A program made the position numbers and the translations under genes. A stretch of DNA of 64,000 bases from assembly GCA_036250195.1 (NCBI GenBank), contig JAVHZZ010000006.1:189719850-189783849 (forward strand). Reading direction: 5' to 3'. Below the pieces are notes generated by a model. The model was given only the letters and a program-made list of their open reading frames with translations, made no database searches and was not told the DNA's origin. Shown piece after piece: positions 22,601 through 31,814 of the stretch. Each line of letters starts with the position of its first letter. Positions within the stretch are counted from its first letter, which is position 1. The stretch is from Mixophyes australis. Its lineage: Eukaryota > Chordata > Amphibia > Anura > Limnodynastidae.

Positions 22601-23678
22601 AGTTTCTTATTTAAGTCTCCTGGACAAAACCATGTTACAATGCAAGGGGTGCAAATTAGTTTTCTGTTTTGCACATAAGTTAAATACTGACTGTTTTTTC
22701 ATGTAGCACACAAATATCAACTTTGAATTTCAGTGTACAAAAAAAAAAAAAAATATTTGTGTGTTACATGAAAAAAACAGACAGTATTTAACTTATGTGC
22801 AAAACAGAAAACTAATTTTCACCCCTTGCATTGTAACATGGTTTTGTCCAGGAGACTTAAATAAGAAACTTCTTAATTTAAGTTCCTTAATGAATCAAGC
22901 CCCAGAAGTTCTTCTGAACACCCATTCCCTATTTCCACAAGAGAAAAGCGATCTCCTAGAGATTGTTATCCCCTGCATAACAATTTTACTGCGGTGACAA
23001 GAAGAAAGCACTGGGTGGAATCACTAGTGTCTCCTGCATGGGAGAGATGATATAGGTTCATAAAGACCTAGATCATATCGCTACAGCGTGCCTAGTGTCA
23101 GAACAAATTTTACATGCTCTAATACAGACTTGAATGTCTATGATATCCAAATCTACAGTGCTGTATGTTAAGATGCTAAAATGAAACAAGGTTTAAAAAT
23201 ATAAAAATACATAAAATAAATTAATACAATTGCAAAAAATGTGAAAAAATACTATCATTAAAAATGAATTATAAATAAAAAGAGATTTATTTAAGAAAGG
23301 TGTGAAAATAAAAATTTACTGGGTTTAGTAAAAATAACAAAAACCCTATTCACAGCTAAACTAATGCAGGGTGAAAAAAACAAAATTGATGGGGTCTACT
23401 GAGATGCAATTTTGGCATAGACCCCTTGCAGCAAATAATTTAGTGTACAATAACTTTCTTATGCACTTACACGTGTTATTTTCTATTTATAGGAACATCG
23501 CAGCTTTTATGAGTCAGTCCTGCAAGTTGTAAATCAACCTCGCCGGCTTCAGCACCTTGCTCGATGTGCCGTGAGGAAACAACACAGTGGCCAATGTTAC
23601 AGAGAGATGTCACATCTAGGATTACCACCTGCACTCACAAGATACCTCCTGCTACATCCAGAGGGCTTTATCCACTAA
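10297..23678 (+). CDS. asb16: ASB16, ankyrin repeat and SOCS box protein 16; join 10297-10606, 14446-14713, 19105-19597, 22205-22318, 23493-23678
   Basis: Five coding exons join without a frame break into 456 residues, close to the 453 of the human protein as I recall it. ASB proteins are substrate receptors of Elongin B/C-Cullin 5 ubiquitin ligases; the ASB16 substrate is not known to me. The N terminus (residues 1-103) starts [20 protein letters not shown] and includes [14 protein letters not shown]. Residues about 115-357 hold seven ankyrin repeats, with typical TPLHVAS, ADPNTPG and GFTPLDCAL motifs. The SOCS box fills the last exon, with [14 protein letters not shown] (Elongin BC box) and [12 protein letters not shown] (Cullin box). 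The usual Cys of the BC box is Ala here; my memory of human ASB16 has the same change. Splice sites are all GT-AG. Upstream HROB and downstream TMUB2 support the assignment. Confidence 0.95.
10800..11930 (-). mobile_element. L1/Tx1-clade LINE, ORF2 C-terminal fragment (intron 1)
   Basis: On the minus strand, 11912 to about 11150 reads [39 protein letters not shown] and [17 protein letters not shown], which are the ORF2 C-terminal motifs of Tx1-like L1 elements. It ends near 10800 in a T-rich stretch (the element's A tail). Stops and frameshifts are present and the 5' part is missing. Confidence 0.7.
12335..13140 (-). mobile_element. Tx1-like L1 3' fragment, same family as the element at 57346
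   Basis: Minus-strand residues [18 protein letters not shown] (12873-13133) match KDPWSFLLSRPITDESAP of the LINE at about 60115. The 3' end also matches: AATAAAGAGTTTAAAA lies at the end of both. It is 5' truncated. Confidence 0.7.
13141..14260. other. ASB16 intron 1 remainder, nothing recognised
   Basis: No splice-bounded frame and no transposon protein. 13200-13850 looks repeat-like but I could not classify it. Confidence 0.35.
14446..14713 (+). CDS. asb16: ASB16 coding exon 2 (first ankyrin repeats)
   Basis: Acceptor tttttctcag, donor gtaagtg at 14714, phases 1 and 2. It codes for [20 protein letters not shown], then [18 protein letters not shown] and [18 protein letters not shown], that is, two ankyrin repeats and the start of a third. 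Confidence 0.93.
14795..14912. repeat. Palindromic MITE (actacaag...cagcatgc type)
   Basis: Inverted arms aaactacaagcctcagcatg and catgctgggacttgtagttt around a central AGCTGACAG region. This is a very common vertebrate foldback MITE. A partial relative is at 29258-29295. Confidence 0.65.
15283..15625. repeat. Degenerate tandem repeat, about 65 bp, with inverted ends
   Basis: Repeated cycles of actacattgtcaggtat...aaaatgc...atgcaaa, with an inverted relation between the first copy (atacattttcc...catctatcaatgtaatacag) and the others. No coding content. Confidence 0.55.
16477..16844. mobile_element. Non-autonomous hAT element with perfect 8-bp TSD
   Basis: Ends caggcccggcgct and agcaccggccctg are inverted. 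The flanking 8-mer tgcatata is identical at 16469-16476 and 16845-16852. Both ends also carry gcctagggcgcc. The centre holds a perfect 41-bp hairpin (16651-16691 with 16706-16746, loop 14). Confidence 0.9.
16928..17269 (-). repeat. L2-type LINE/SINE tail
   Basis: Starts with a (TCA)n run and tatatagcgccactgattcc, continues through tgtgggaggaaaccggagca and ends ctgtgaggcagaagtgctaa. This is the widespread vertebrate tail in reverse orientation; the right end forms a hairpin with following sequence. Confidence 0.75.
17292..18107. other. ASB16 intron 2, no recognised feature
   Basis: AT-rich, no coding or repeat signal that I can name. Confidence 0.35.
18108..18345 (+). repeat. L2-type LINE/SINE tail
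   Basis: Same repeat as at 16928 in the forward orientation: ttgtatgttctcctcgtgtt, ggtttcctcccacaatcc, and the end gcggaattagtggcgctata followed by a short TGA/TAA tail. Confidence 0.75.
19105..19597 (+). CDS. asb16: ASB16 coding exon 3 (central ankyrin repeats)
   Basis: Acceptor gctatgtttcag, donor gtaagtgtg at 19598, phases 2 and 0. It codes for [57 protein letters not shown] and [10 protein letters not shown], covering about four and a half repeats. The open frame reads on past the donor into the intron, but the human pattern and the phase-0 join to the next exon set the end here. Confidence 0.93.
19798..21320. other. ASB16 intron 3, unclassified repeat-like block
   Basis: GC content is higher than in the surrounding intron. 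Short segments recur, for example ttctgtggggatg at 20408 and 20771. Open frames of 65-80 codons occur but have no family resemblance that I recognise. It could be the non-coding part of an unclassified retroelement. Confidence 0.35.
21700..21818. repeat. Half copy of foldback MITE (tctagctt/aatctgattggttgctata)
   Basis: Contains gaatctgattggttgctata and ttagtaaatctagccc. It is one arm of the palindromic MITE present complete at 61760-61934. Confidence 0.75.
22205..22318 (+). CDS. asb16: ASB16 coding exon 4
   Basis: Exactly 38 codons, phase 0-0, acceptor ctgcccccag and donor gtaagaaa. It codes for [20 protein letters not shown] and [12 protein letters not shown], the conserved linker between ankyrin repeats and SOCS box. 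Confidence 0.92.
22568..22903. mobile_element. Foldback MITE, near-complete palindrome
   Basis: Starts ggggcctgattcattaagg and ends ccttaatgaatcaagcccc. Arms of about 150 bases share aacatggttttgtccagg/cctggacaaaaccatgtt and meet at an A-rich centre near 22740. A degenerate relative is at 46850-47045. Confidence 0.85.
23493..23678 (+). CDS. asb16: ASB16 coding exon 5 (SOCS box) and stop
   Basis: Acceptor tttctatttatag, 61 codons and TAA at 23676-23678. It starts [20 protein letters not shown] and ends [11 protein letters not shown]. No open-frame listing would have flagged it because it has no internal start codon upstream. Confidence 0.93.
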   Translation, partial: EHRSFYESVLQVVNQPRRLQHLARCAVRKQHSGQCYREMSHLGLPPALTRYLLLHPEGFIH

Positions 23679-23929
23679 ACATGGAAACTTTATATAGTAT
23701 ATGTACTTATGCGACACCAGGGCTATATTGAGTTAGGTGTGAACAATGCCATGTACAGAAGTGAAACAGTGACATGCATACATAATGAAAGGTAATTTGT
23801 AGAGTTCTTGGCAACTTTGAAATAATAACAAAGCAATTGTATCCTTGTTTAGCTCAACAGTAGAAGTATAGGATCATTTATCAAGAGTCTAGTTTTGAGA
23901 AAGCAGTAAATGAAAAAATCTATAATTGC

Positions 23930-24665
23930 TGCAGCTTTGTGAGATCCTTACAGTGAGGAGTTCTACCACCCAAGGTAATGAGGGGCTTTCATATACAGGG
24001 AATACTCCTACAGTCACTGTGAGGAGGCCTGCGACTCAAGGTAATGAGGGGCTTTCATATACAGGGAATACTCCTACAGTCACTGTGAGGAGGCCTGCGA
24101 CTCAAGGTAATGAGGGGCTTTCATATACAGGGAATACTCCTACAGTCACTGTGAGGAGGGCTGCGACCCAAGGTAATGAGGGGCTTTCATATACAGGGAA
24201 TACTCCTACAGTCACTGTGAGGAGTGCTGCGACCCAAGGTAATGAGGGGCTTTCATATACAGGGAATACTCCTACAGTCACTGTGAGGAGTGCTGCGACC
24301 CAAGGTAATGAGGGACTTTCATATACAGGGAATACTCCTACAGTCACTGTGAGGAGGGCTGCGACTCAAGGTAATGAGGGGCTTTCATATACAGGGAATA
24401 CTCCTACAGTCACTGTGAGGAGTGCTGTGATCCAAGGTAATGAGGGGCTTTCATATACAGGGAATACTCCTACAGTCACTGTGAGGAGTGCTGCGACCCA
24501 AGGTAATGAGGGGGCTTTCATATACAGGGAATACTCCTACAGTCACTTTGAGGAGTGCTGCCACCCAAGGTAATGAGGGGCTTTCATATACACGTAATAC
24601 TCCTACAGTCACTGTGAGGAGTGCTGTGACACAAGGTAATGAGGAGGGGAATGTTATGCTGACCT
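23930..24665 (+). repeat. 66-bp minisatellite behind ASB16
   Basis: About eleven copies of a 66-bp unit containing ggtaatgaggggctttcata and tcctacagtcactgtgagga. It begins 250 bases after the ASB16 stop, so it may be in the 3' UTR. The first and last units are the most divergent. Long open frames on both strands are artefacts of the unit being 22 codons. Confidence 0.9.
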
Positions 24666-24788
24666 GATTACTGAGCACCTCTTGTTCCAGTCACTGTGTG
24701 GAGGAGTACTGCTATAAAAGGTCATGGCTTCTGACCACAATGACTCCATATTCACATAGTTCCTTTAACCATTTCTGTGGCAAGTGAA

Positions 24789-24794
24789 AATAAA
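24789..24794 (+). terminator. Candidate distal polyadenylation signal of ASB16
   Basis: AATAAA 1.1 kb after the stop codon, beyond the 66-bp array. If used, the array is transcribed. No canonical AATAAA was seen between the stop codon and the array. Confidence 0.35.
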
Positions 24795-25159
24795 ATGAAT
24801 ACATGATATATAATATATAAAATAAACAATGAAGTGTGACAATGAGTATTAAAAGAAAGACGGCATATAAGTAAATGTTTTCAATGAAAATAAACCACAG
24901 TGATTAAACAAATGGTGGAAAATCAGAGAGAATAAAGTAAACAAGACCAAACAATGTATACTACAAAAGTTTCAGGAGGGTGTGTTCAAATCAATAAAGT
25001 ACTTTTAAGGTAATACCTCTTTCATTTTGCTGCTATAAAAAGGTAGATCATTGTAAAATGTCAGTGTCTGTGTAGTTTCTACAAATATATAGGTTGTTGA
25101 CCATGACTTAAAATGGAATTACATTTAACTTCTTATTGTTATAATGTTACATTAAATAT

Positions 25160-25382
25160 CAGTGGCGCACGCAGGGGGGGGTTTCTGAGTCTCCAGAAAC
25201 CCCCCCCCCCCCCCCCCCCCATGCACTAACTAAGTGGCCACCATAGCAGCACTGTCCTATACAGCAGCCGCGGCGCTGTCAAACAAGTGTCCGCGGCAGT
25301 GCTGTATTGTATACAGCACCGCCGTGGGCGCTTCTTTGACAGCGCCGCGGCTGCTGTATAGAACAGCCTGCGTGCGCCCCTG
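25160..25382. mobile_element. Small hAT-like foldback element with poly-C
   Basis: Ends cagtggcgcacgcagg and cctgcgtgcgcccctg are inverted. Inside, gcagccgcggcgctgtcaaa pairs with tttgacagcgccgcggctgc. A run of about 21 C starts at 25200 opposite the G-run after the left end. The flanking 8-mers do not match cleanly, so the TSD is not confirmed. Confidence 0.7.
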
Positions 25383-25387
25383 AATAT

Positions 25388-25700
25388 ATGTATGAATGTA
25401 CCATTGTATAACTTGGCAATCCGACCATATCTTTCATATGGGTGCAGTTTTGGACACATGTCTACAAGAGGGACAGTAGGAGAACTGGAGAGGGTTCAGA
25501 GATGGGTAATATTGTTAATAAGTAAGGTAATGGAGGGATTACTTTTTAAAGAACGATTACACAAATTGGGCTTGCTTAGATGGAAAAAAAAAAAAATTCA
25601 GAGGTGATATAATTTTAATATGCCCAAGGTAAGGGGTGAATAAAAAGATATATAGTACAGAAGCCAAGATGATCTTTAAGGTGCCAGGAACAATGGGAAT
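25388..25700 (+). mobile_element. CR1-type LINE, RT C-terminal fragment
   Basis: Reads NVPLYNLAIRPYLSYGCSFG, then GELERVQRW and FKERLHKLGLLRW, the classical CR1 ORF2 end (RPxLEYC, LERVQRRA, YEERLxxLGL). Confidence 0.75.
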
Positions 25701-27090
25701 CCATTGGTAGCAAAAGATGCTGGTGCCGTCTAACTTTTTGCAATCTGGCTCATTGGATTTTTCCAGCCTAGGTCAATAAAAAGGATTTGTCTGATGATCC
25801 ATTCATAACCAGGACTTTGCAAGTTTTAAGTAGACATCCCCTTCGACTAAAAGAAATAGTTTCACCATCAGCTTGGAAATGGGTTCTTCACTGTATGGGT
25901 AGTCAGAATATTCAATTATCTGGCAGTGGTGATCAGTTCTTTAGATGCTTAGATTGCACAATCGTTGTGTTTGTGGAGTGAGAAGGAATCTTATTCCCAT
26001 TGTGAGATCAATTTGGCAACTGCCTTACTAGTGTTTATAATAGGTTGGTCCTGATGTAATCTTATTAAAAAATATAATTTACATGTATAAAACTCTTAAA
26101 TCCAAAGGGAAACATTTGCTGCTGTTACCAAGGCTATGTAACTATTTAACAACAGTAAATCTCATAAAAGAGAAGTTCTAAATAATTTTGTTTGATGTCC
26201 ATAACATGACACCAAAATCGTCTTACTCTCCGGGCCTAGGGAGAACACAATAAGGGAAGCAGGTTCAATTATGCTATACAGACCTATGGTCAAACAAAGA
26301 GATATCATACAAAAATGTATAATTACATGGAAAGTTTTTTATTTTTATGCACAACTGAGAATTAAATAAAATGGTTACTAAGCTCTGCAACTCATTGATT
26401 CATTTTTCATTAAGATTGTAATATATATTACAGTTTCTGTTGTCTACAAATGCACTATATTACTGCTAAAAATATAATGAAAAATAAATTAGGAACATGA
26501 ATAAAGTAATAATATTAAATTATTAGTAGTACTTAGTAGAGTAGTTGGTAGTACACAAGAGGTTGGAAAATTATGCATCCTTCCCTAATTGGCTAGGCAG
26601 CGCATGTTTTATGTCTAAATAAATAAGAATCCTGGTCTGGATAAAGAAGGGGTAAACAATATGGGGTATTTCAGTCATATATAGGCAGAAAAACAGGATA
26701 GAGCTACAGCACCAGATCCTTCACTGTGAATGTAACAACACTGAGGTCTATTTACATGATGTTCACTGATATAGGCAAATGTTGTATTGCAGGTATTTAC
26801 CAACCCTTACCTTGTTTGTGATGCAATGTGAAAGTCCCCCACCTCTGTGACAGAGAATGGGGTTTCACATTACTCCTTGCACAGACATGATGGTCCTACG
26901 TGATGGTTCGTCTTACTTTACGTTGTTTTTCTACGCATACGCAGTTTAATGTATGCAAAAGGCTCTGACTGCATAAAGGTAAGTCTATAGGGGTCTCTGC
27001 ATGATCGGGTGCCTAATACCATCCTGAGATGCCATTAGGATTTTAAGATTACTTGCAAAAAGCAAAGTTTTTCGCAGCTTTGTAATTATA
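25701..27090. other. AT-rich intergenic sequence
   Basis: A 64-codon open frame at 25787-25981 has no resemblance I recognise and no splice context. Otherwise nothing seen. Confidence 0.35.
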
Positions 27091-27093
27091 TTA

Positions 27094-28610
27094 CCGCCCC
27101 CTCCACTCCACTGAAACAGCCCTGGCTAAAGTTACCGATGATCTCCTATCAGCCAAATCCAAGGGTCACTACTCCATACTCATCCTCCTTGACCTCTCCG
27201 CGGCCTTCGACACCGTGGACCACCCCCTCTTACTGCAAACTCTTCTCTCACTCGGCCTCTCTGGCTCTGTCCATGCCTGGTTCACCTCATACCTTGCTAA
27301 TCGCTCCTCCGTATCCACGTCTGGTTCTTCCTCCACCCCCTCCCCTCTCCCTGTTGGAGTCCCTCAGGGCTCTGTTCTTGGCCCTTTACTCTTTTCGCTC
27401 TATACTTCCTCCCTTAGGGCTCTCATCTCCTCTTTCGGTCTTCAGTATCACCTATATGCTGATGATATTCAACTCTACATCTCTTCTCCTTTTCTTTCCT
27501 CCTCCCTCCTCTCTCGTGTAACTGACTGCCTCTCAGCCATCTCATCCTGGATGTCCTCTCGCTTTCTTAAAATTAACATCTCCAAAACCGAACTCATTGT
27601 CTTTCCCCCACCTAGGCTCCCTTCCCACCATGACCTCTCTATCGTTGTTAACAACTCCACTATCTCATCTGTCACCCAACTCCGCTGCCTAGGTGTCACT
27701 CTCGACTCCTCTCTCTCTTTTGCCCCCCACATTCAATCCCTTGCCCAAGCCTGTCGCTTCCAACTCCGTAACATTGCCCGCATCCATCCCTTCCTCTCTC
27801 AAGATGCCACCAAAACTATCATCCATGCTCTCATCATCTCCCGTCTCGACTACTGCAACCTCCTCCTTACTGGCCTCCCCTGCTCCCGCCTTGCCCCCCT
27901 CCGCTCTATACTCAATGCGGCTGCGAGACTCATCTTCCTCTCACGCCACTCCTCCTCTGCCTCCCCTCTCTCTTTCCTTACACTGGCTCCCCTTCCCCTA
28001 CAGAATCCTTTTCAAACTCTTCACCACCACTTACAAGGCTCTCTCTCAGTCTACTGCCCCTTACATCTCTAACCTCTCCATTCACACTCCCGCCCGCTCC
28101 CTGCGCTCAGCCAATGATTGCCGCCTCTCCTCCACTCTGATCACCTCTTCCCACTCTAGAATCCAAGACATCTCCCGTGCTGCCCTCCTTCACTGGAACG
28201 ACCTCCCTCGCTCCATTCGTCTCTCACCCAATCTGTGCTCCTTCAAGCGGGCTCTTAAAACTCACCTGTTCCTTAAGGCCTACCAACCATCCACTTAACC
28301 TCTCACCTCTTCTGGTTCTCCCCTGCCCCCTTTCTCTCTCCCCGTTGCTTCACTGGCTCCCTTATGTACCTGATTCTGTTTACCCTCCCTTAGGATGTAA
28401 GCTCGTATGAGCAGGGCCCATTTTCCCTCCTGTCTCCATACCTGTTCTTCCACTCCGTCTCTACTGTATCTGCCTGCCTGGAGTTTCTGAAGTACTGGTA
28501 GTTTGTGTTTATTGTTCTGTACTGTCTTACCCTGTATAGTCTACTGTTTGTACCATATACGGCGCTGCGGAAACCTTGTGGCGCCTTACAAATAAACGAT
28601 AATAATAATA
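27094..28610 (+). mobile_element. L2-clade LINE, 5'-truncated, RT to 3' end
   Basis: Begins in RT with the codons of [15 protein letters not shown] and runs through [28 protein letters not shown], the catalytic YADDIQLYI, and [12 protein letters not shown]. One or two frameshifts near 27990 move the reading to a second frame, which ends FKRALKTHLFLKAYQPST. The 3' end is ggcgccttacaaataaacga followed by an (ATA)n/(TA)n tail typical of L2. This is a relatively young copy because the RT frame is nearly open. Confidence 0.9.
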
Positions 28611-28914
28611 TATATATATATATGTATAATAACTATAATGTATAGCTTAAGTGAGGTGCTACTACTTAGCTAAGGTCAGTAAACATAAGCTAGAGTATAG
28701 AGTTAGAATGTGTATTGCACTAAACAGATATTTTGTGGTTTTATATTATTAGGTTATATCCGATTATGATCCATTGTTCATTTTCCCATATTAAGACTAA
28801 AAATTAACCTTTATTAGTCCTGTATTAATTTTTTTTAATAAATGTTACTTTTTATTTTCAAACTGCAATCACCTGGGTTGAGTTCATTATCGGGACTTAA
28901 AGACATATTTTACT

Positions 28915-29165
28915 ATCATCATCATTTATTAATATAGTACCACTAATTCCGCAGCACTGTACAGAGAACTCGCTCACATCAGTATCTGGCCCATTGGAGC
29001 TTACAGTCTAAATTCCCTACATACACACACACACAGACATACTAGGGCCAATTTGATAACAACCAATTAACCTACTAGTATGTTTTTGGAGTATGGGAGG
29101 AAACTTGAGCACCCGGAGGAAACCCATGTAAACACGGGGATAACAGAAAAACTCCATACAGATAA
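28915..29165 (-). repeat. L2-type LINE/SINE tail
   Basis: Starts (ATC)n, then aatatagtaccactaattcc, and reaches aaacttgagcacccggagga and aaaaactccatacagataag. Reverse orientation. Confidence 0.7.
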
Positions 29166-29315
29166 GTTTATTGAATTCAGGTTACCGCAGTATGAAAAGC
29201 AGAAACAGGAGTCGGGTTGGCAATTGTGCTTTTGTGTATCAGGTTTTGGAAACAAGTGGCTCTCCAGATGCTGTGGAACAACAAGCCCCAGCATACCCTC
29301 AAAGCCAGAGCAAGG

Positions 29316-29945
29316 CCTGATATCTCTCCTCACTCTATTCTCTTATAGGACAGGTGGGGCAGAGACAAGCCCAGGTACTGGCAGGCAGGGCACAGCGGGG
29401 ACTGATATCTCTCCTCACTCTATTCTCTTATAGGACAGGTGGGGCAGAGACACGCCCAGGTACTGGCAGGCAGGGCACAGCGGGGACTGATATCTCTCCT
29501 CACTCTATTCTCCTATAGGACAGGTGGGGAAGAGACAAGCCCAGGTACTGGCAGGCAGGGCACAGCGGGGACTGATATCTCTCCTCACTCTATTCTCCTA
29601 TAGGACAGGTGGGGCAGAGACACGCCCAGGTATTGGCAGGCAGGGCACAGCGGGGACTGATAACTCTCCTCACTCTATTCACTTATAGGACAGGTGGGGC
29701 AGAGACACGCCCAGGTATTGGCAGGCAGAGCACAGCGGGGACTGATATCTCTCCTCACTCTATTCTCGTATAGGACAGGTGGGGAAGAGACAAGCCCAGG
29801 TATTGGCAGGCAGGGCACAGCGGGGACTGATATCTCTCCTCACTCTATTCTCCTATAGGACAGGTGGGGCAGAGACACGCCCAGGTATTGGCAGGCAGGG
29901 CACAGCGGGGACTGATATCTCTCCTCACTCTATTCTCCTATGGTA
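29316..29945 (+). repeat. 85-bp minisatellite, locus A
   Basis: Seven full units begin gacaggtgggg at 29349, 29434, 29519, 29604, 29689, 29774 and 29859, plus a partial unit upstream. Each unit ends ctctattctcctatag, which looks like a polypyrimidine tract and 3' splice site. The right side passes into gcggctaaatccccttc at 29946-29962. The same unit occurs at 37900-38125. Confidence 0.93.
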
Positions 29946-30150
29946 GCGGCTAAATCCCCTTCGGGTTAGGTACCCTGGCACGTCAATATGACGTCACAGG
30001 GTCATGTGATCGCAGCGGTCACATGGTACAAAGTATTAGGCGGGCTGCTGAAAGGCTGTATTATCTGTGCAGGAGCGCCATCGTTTCTTTCGGATCTTGG
30101 CTGCTATCGTGTACAAAAAGGTAAGTAGAAGGGAAGCTAGTGTTTGTGAG
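29946..30150. other. GC-rich unclassified segment with CRE-like palindrome and splice-donor-like site
   Basis: Contains gcggctaaatccccttc, then acgtcaatatgacgtcac, then a segment ending acaaaaag followed by gtaagtag at 30121. It looks like a promoter/first-exon arrangement or the end of an unclassified transposon. No coding evidence. Confidence 0.3.
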
Positions 30151-31195
30151 TGTGTGGTGGATGCAGGGCTGGCACAGGGGGCATGTGTGGTGGAAGCTGG
30201 GCTGGCACAGGGGGCATGTGTGGTGGAAGCAGGGCTGGCACAGGGGGCATGTGTGGTGGAAGCTGGGCTGGCACAGGGGGCATGTGTGGTGGAAGCAGGG
30301 CTGGCACAGGGGGCATGTGTGGTGGAAGCAGGGCTGGCACAGGGGGCATGTGTGGTGGAAGCAGGGCTGGCACAGGGGGCATGTGTGGTGGAAGCAGGGC
30401 TGGCACAGGGGGCATGTGTGGTGGAAGCAGGGCTGGCACAGGGGGCATGTGTGGTGGAAGCAGGGCTGGCACAGGGGGCATGTGTGGTGGAAGCAGGGCT
30501 GGCACAGGGGGCATGTGTGGTGGAAGCAGGGCTGGCACAGGGGGCATGTGTGGTGGAAGCAGGGCTGGCACAGGGGGCATGTGTGGTGGAAGCAGGGCTG
30601 GCACAGGGGGCATGTGTGGTGGAAGCAGGGCTGGCACAGGGTGTGGTGGAAGCAGGGCTGGCACAGGGTGTGGTGGAAGCAGGGCTGGCACAGGGTGTGG
30701 TGGAAGCTGGGCTGGCACAGGGTGTGGTGGAAGCTGGGCTGGCACAGGGTGTGGTGGAAGCAGGGCTGGCACAGGGGGCATGTGTGGTGGAAGCTGGGCT
30801 GGCACAGGGGGCATGTGTGGTGGAAGCTGGGCTGGCACAGGGGGCATGTGTGGTGGAAGCTGGGCTGGCACAGGGGGCATGTGTGGTGGAAGCTGGGCTG
30901 GCACAGGGGGCATGTGTGGTGGATGCTGGGCTGGCACAGGGGGCATGTGTGGTGGATGCTGGGCTGGCACAGGGGGCATGTGTGGTGGATGCAGGGCTGG
31001 CACAGGGGGCATGTGTGGTGGATGCAGGGCTGGCACAGGGGGCATGTGTGGTGGATGCAGGGCTGGCACAGGGGGCATGTGTGGTGGATGCAGGGCTGGC
31101 ACAGGGGGCATGTGTGGTGGATGCAGGGCTGGCACAGGGGGCATGTGTGGTGGAAGCAGGGCTGGCACAGGGGGCATGTGTGGTGGAAGCTGTTT
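30150..31195 (+). repeat. 33-bp minisatellite with a 27-bp variant block
   Basis: About 32 units of the form ggtggaagcagggctggcac plus agggggcatgtgt. Five consecutive units at about 30640-30775 lack six bases (27 bp). Variants at one position (aagcag, aagctg, atgctg, atgcag) form runs, so the array grew by local duplication. All large open frames over it on both strands are artefacts. Confidence 0.95.
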
Positions 31196-31640
31196 GACAT
31201 AGGGGTCACATGGTAGTGTGTGTGTGTCTCTCTCTCTTGGCATAGGGGGGGCATGTGTGATGGAAGCTGCAGGGCACAGAGGGGGGGGGGGCATGTGAGG
31301 GAGAAGCCTCTTCCCCACACAGCCCCTCCTCAACCAACAATATCCTGACAACACTCACCATCTTTTATCTGCTATTCCCCATGACATGTGCTCATTCTCT
31401 TTTCCCTCACAGGCCCGCTGCCCACAATCGTGTCTCACTGTCGCCCACCAGCTTTTCCCTCACAGGCCCCGCTGCCTCAATCCTGACACCTCTTACTTCA
31501 GAATGAAACAAGGTACTTTTTATTTGAAAGAGGAGTAGAGCCTTACCGGCAAGTGAGATAATAATACAGAGACCGTTATTGCCATAGATGTTGTGACTAG
31601 ATGCAGTAATCTTTAATAAACAAAACCACATTTTACTCAG
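31196..31640. other. Unclassified flank of the 33-bp array
   Basis: Degenerate array remains (gcatgtgtgatggaagctgc), a (GT/CT) stretch and a G-run at 31280, then ttttccctcacaggccc twice (31400 and 31454). No gene seen. Confidence 0.35.
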
Positions 31641-31814
31641 ATGATATTTTCATTACAGGCCATGAGTATAATTGCTTTTGTCACAACACTGTACATAAAA
31701 GACTTTTCTCAATTCTCTCACCAAAATAACAATACATCCAGTTTTCTACACACTTTTTTGGGTGGCATACTTCAGCTTTCTCACTTATCCATAACTTTTA
31801 AATTTGGCTATTTT

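Noticed and set aside
23926..24573. 215-codon frame QGNEGLSYTGNTPTVTVR repeats
   Set aside because: Product of the 66-bp minisatellite; open on both strands.
23930..24665. Evenly spaced repeats as a CRISPR array
   Set aside because: Repeats are contiguous with no unique spacers, in a vertebrate genome.
27215..28072. 285-codon frame as a host gene
   Set aside because: It is the L2 LINE reverse transcriptase with YADD motif.
30061..31354. Several open frames of 350-419 codons on both strands over the 33-bp array
   Set aside because: The unit is 33 bp without stops in most frames, so all frames stay open; translation is a pure 11-residue repeat with no start context or splice support.
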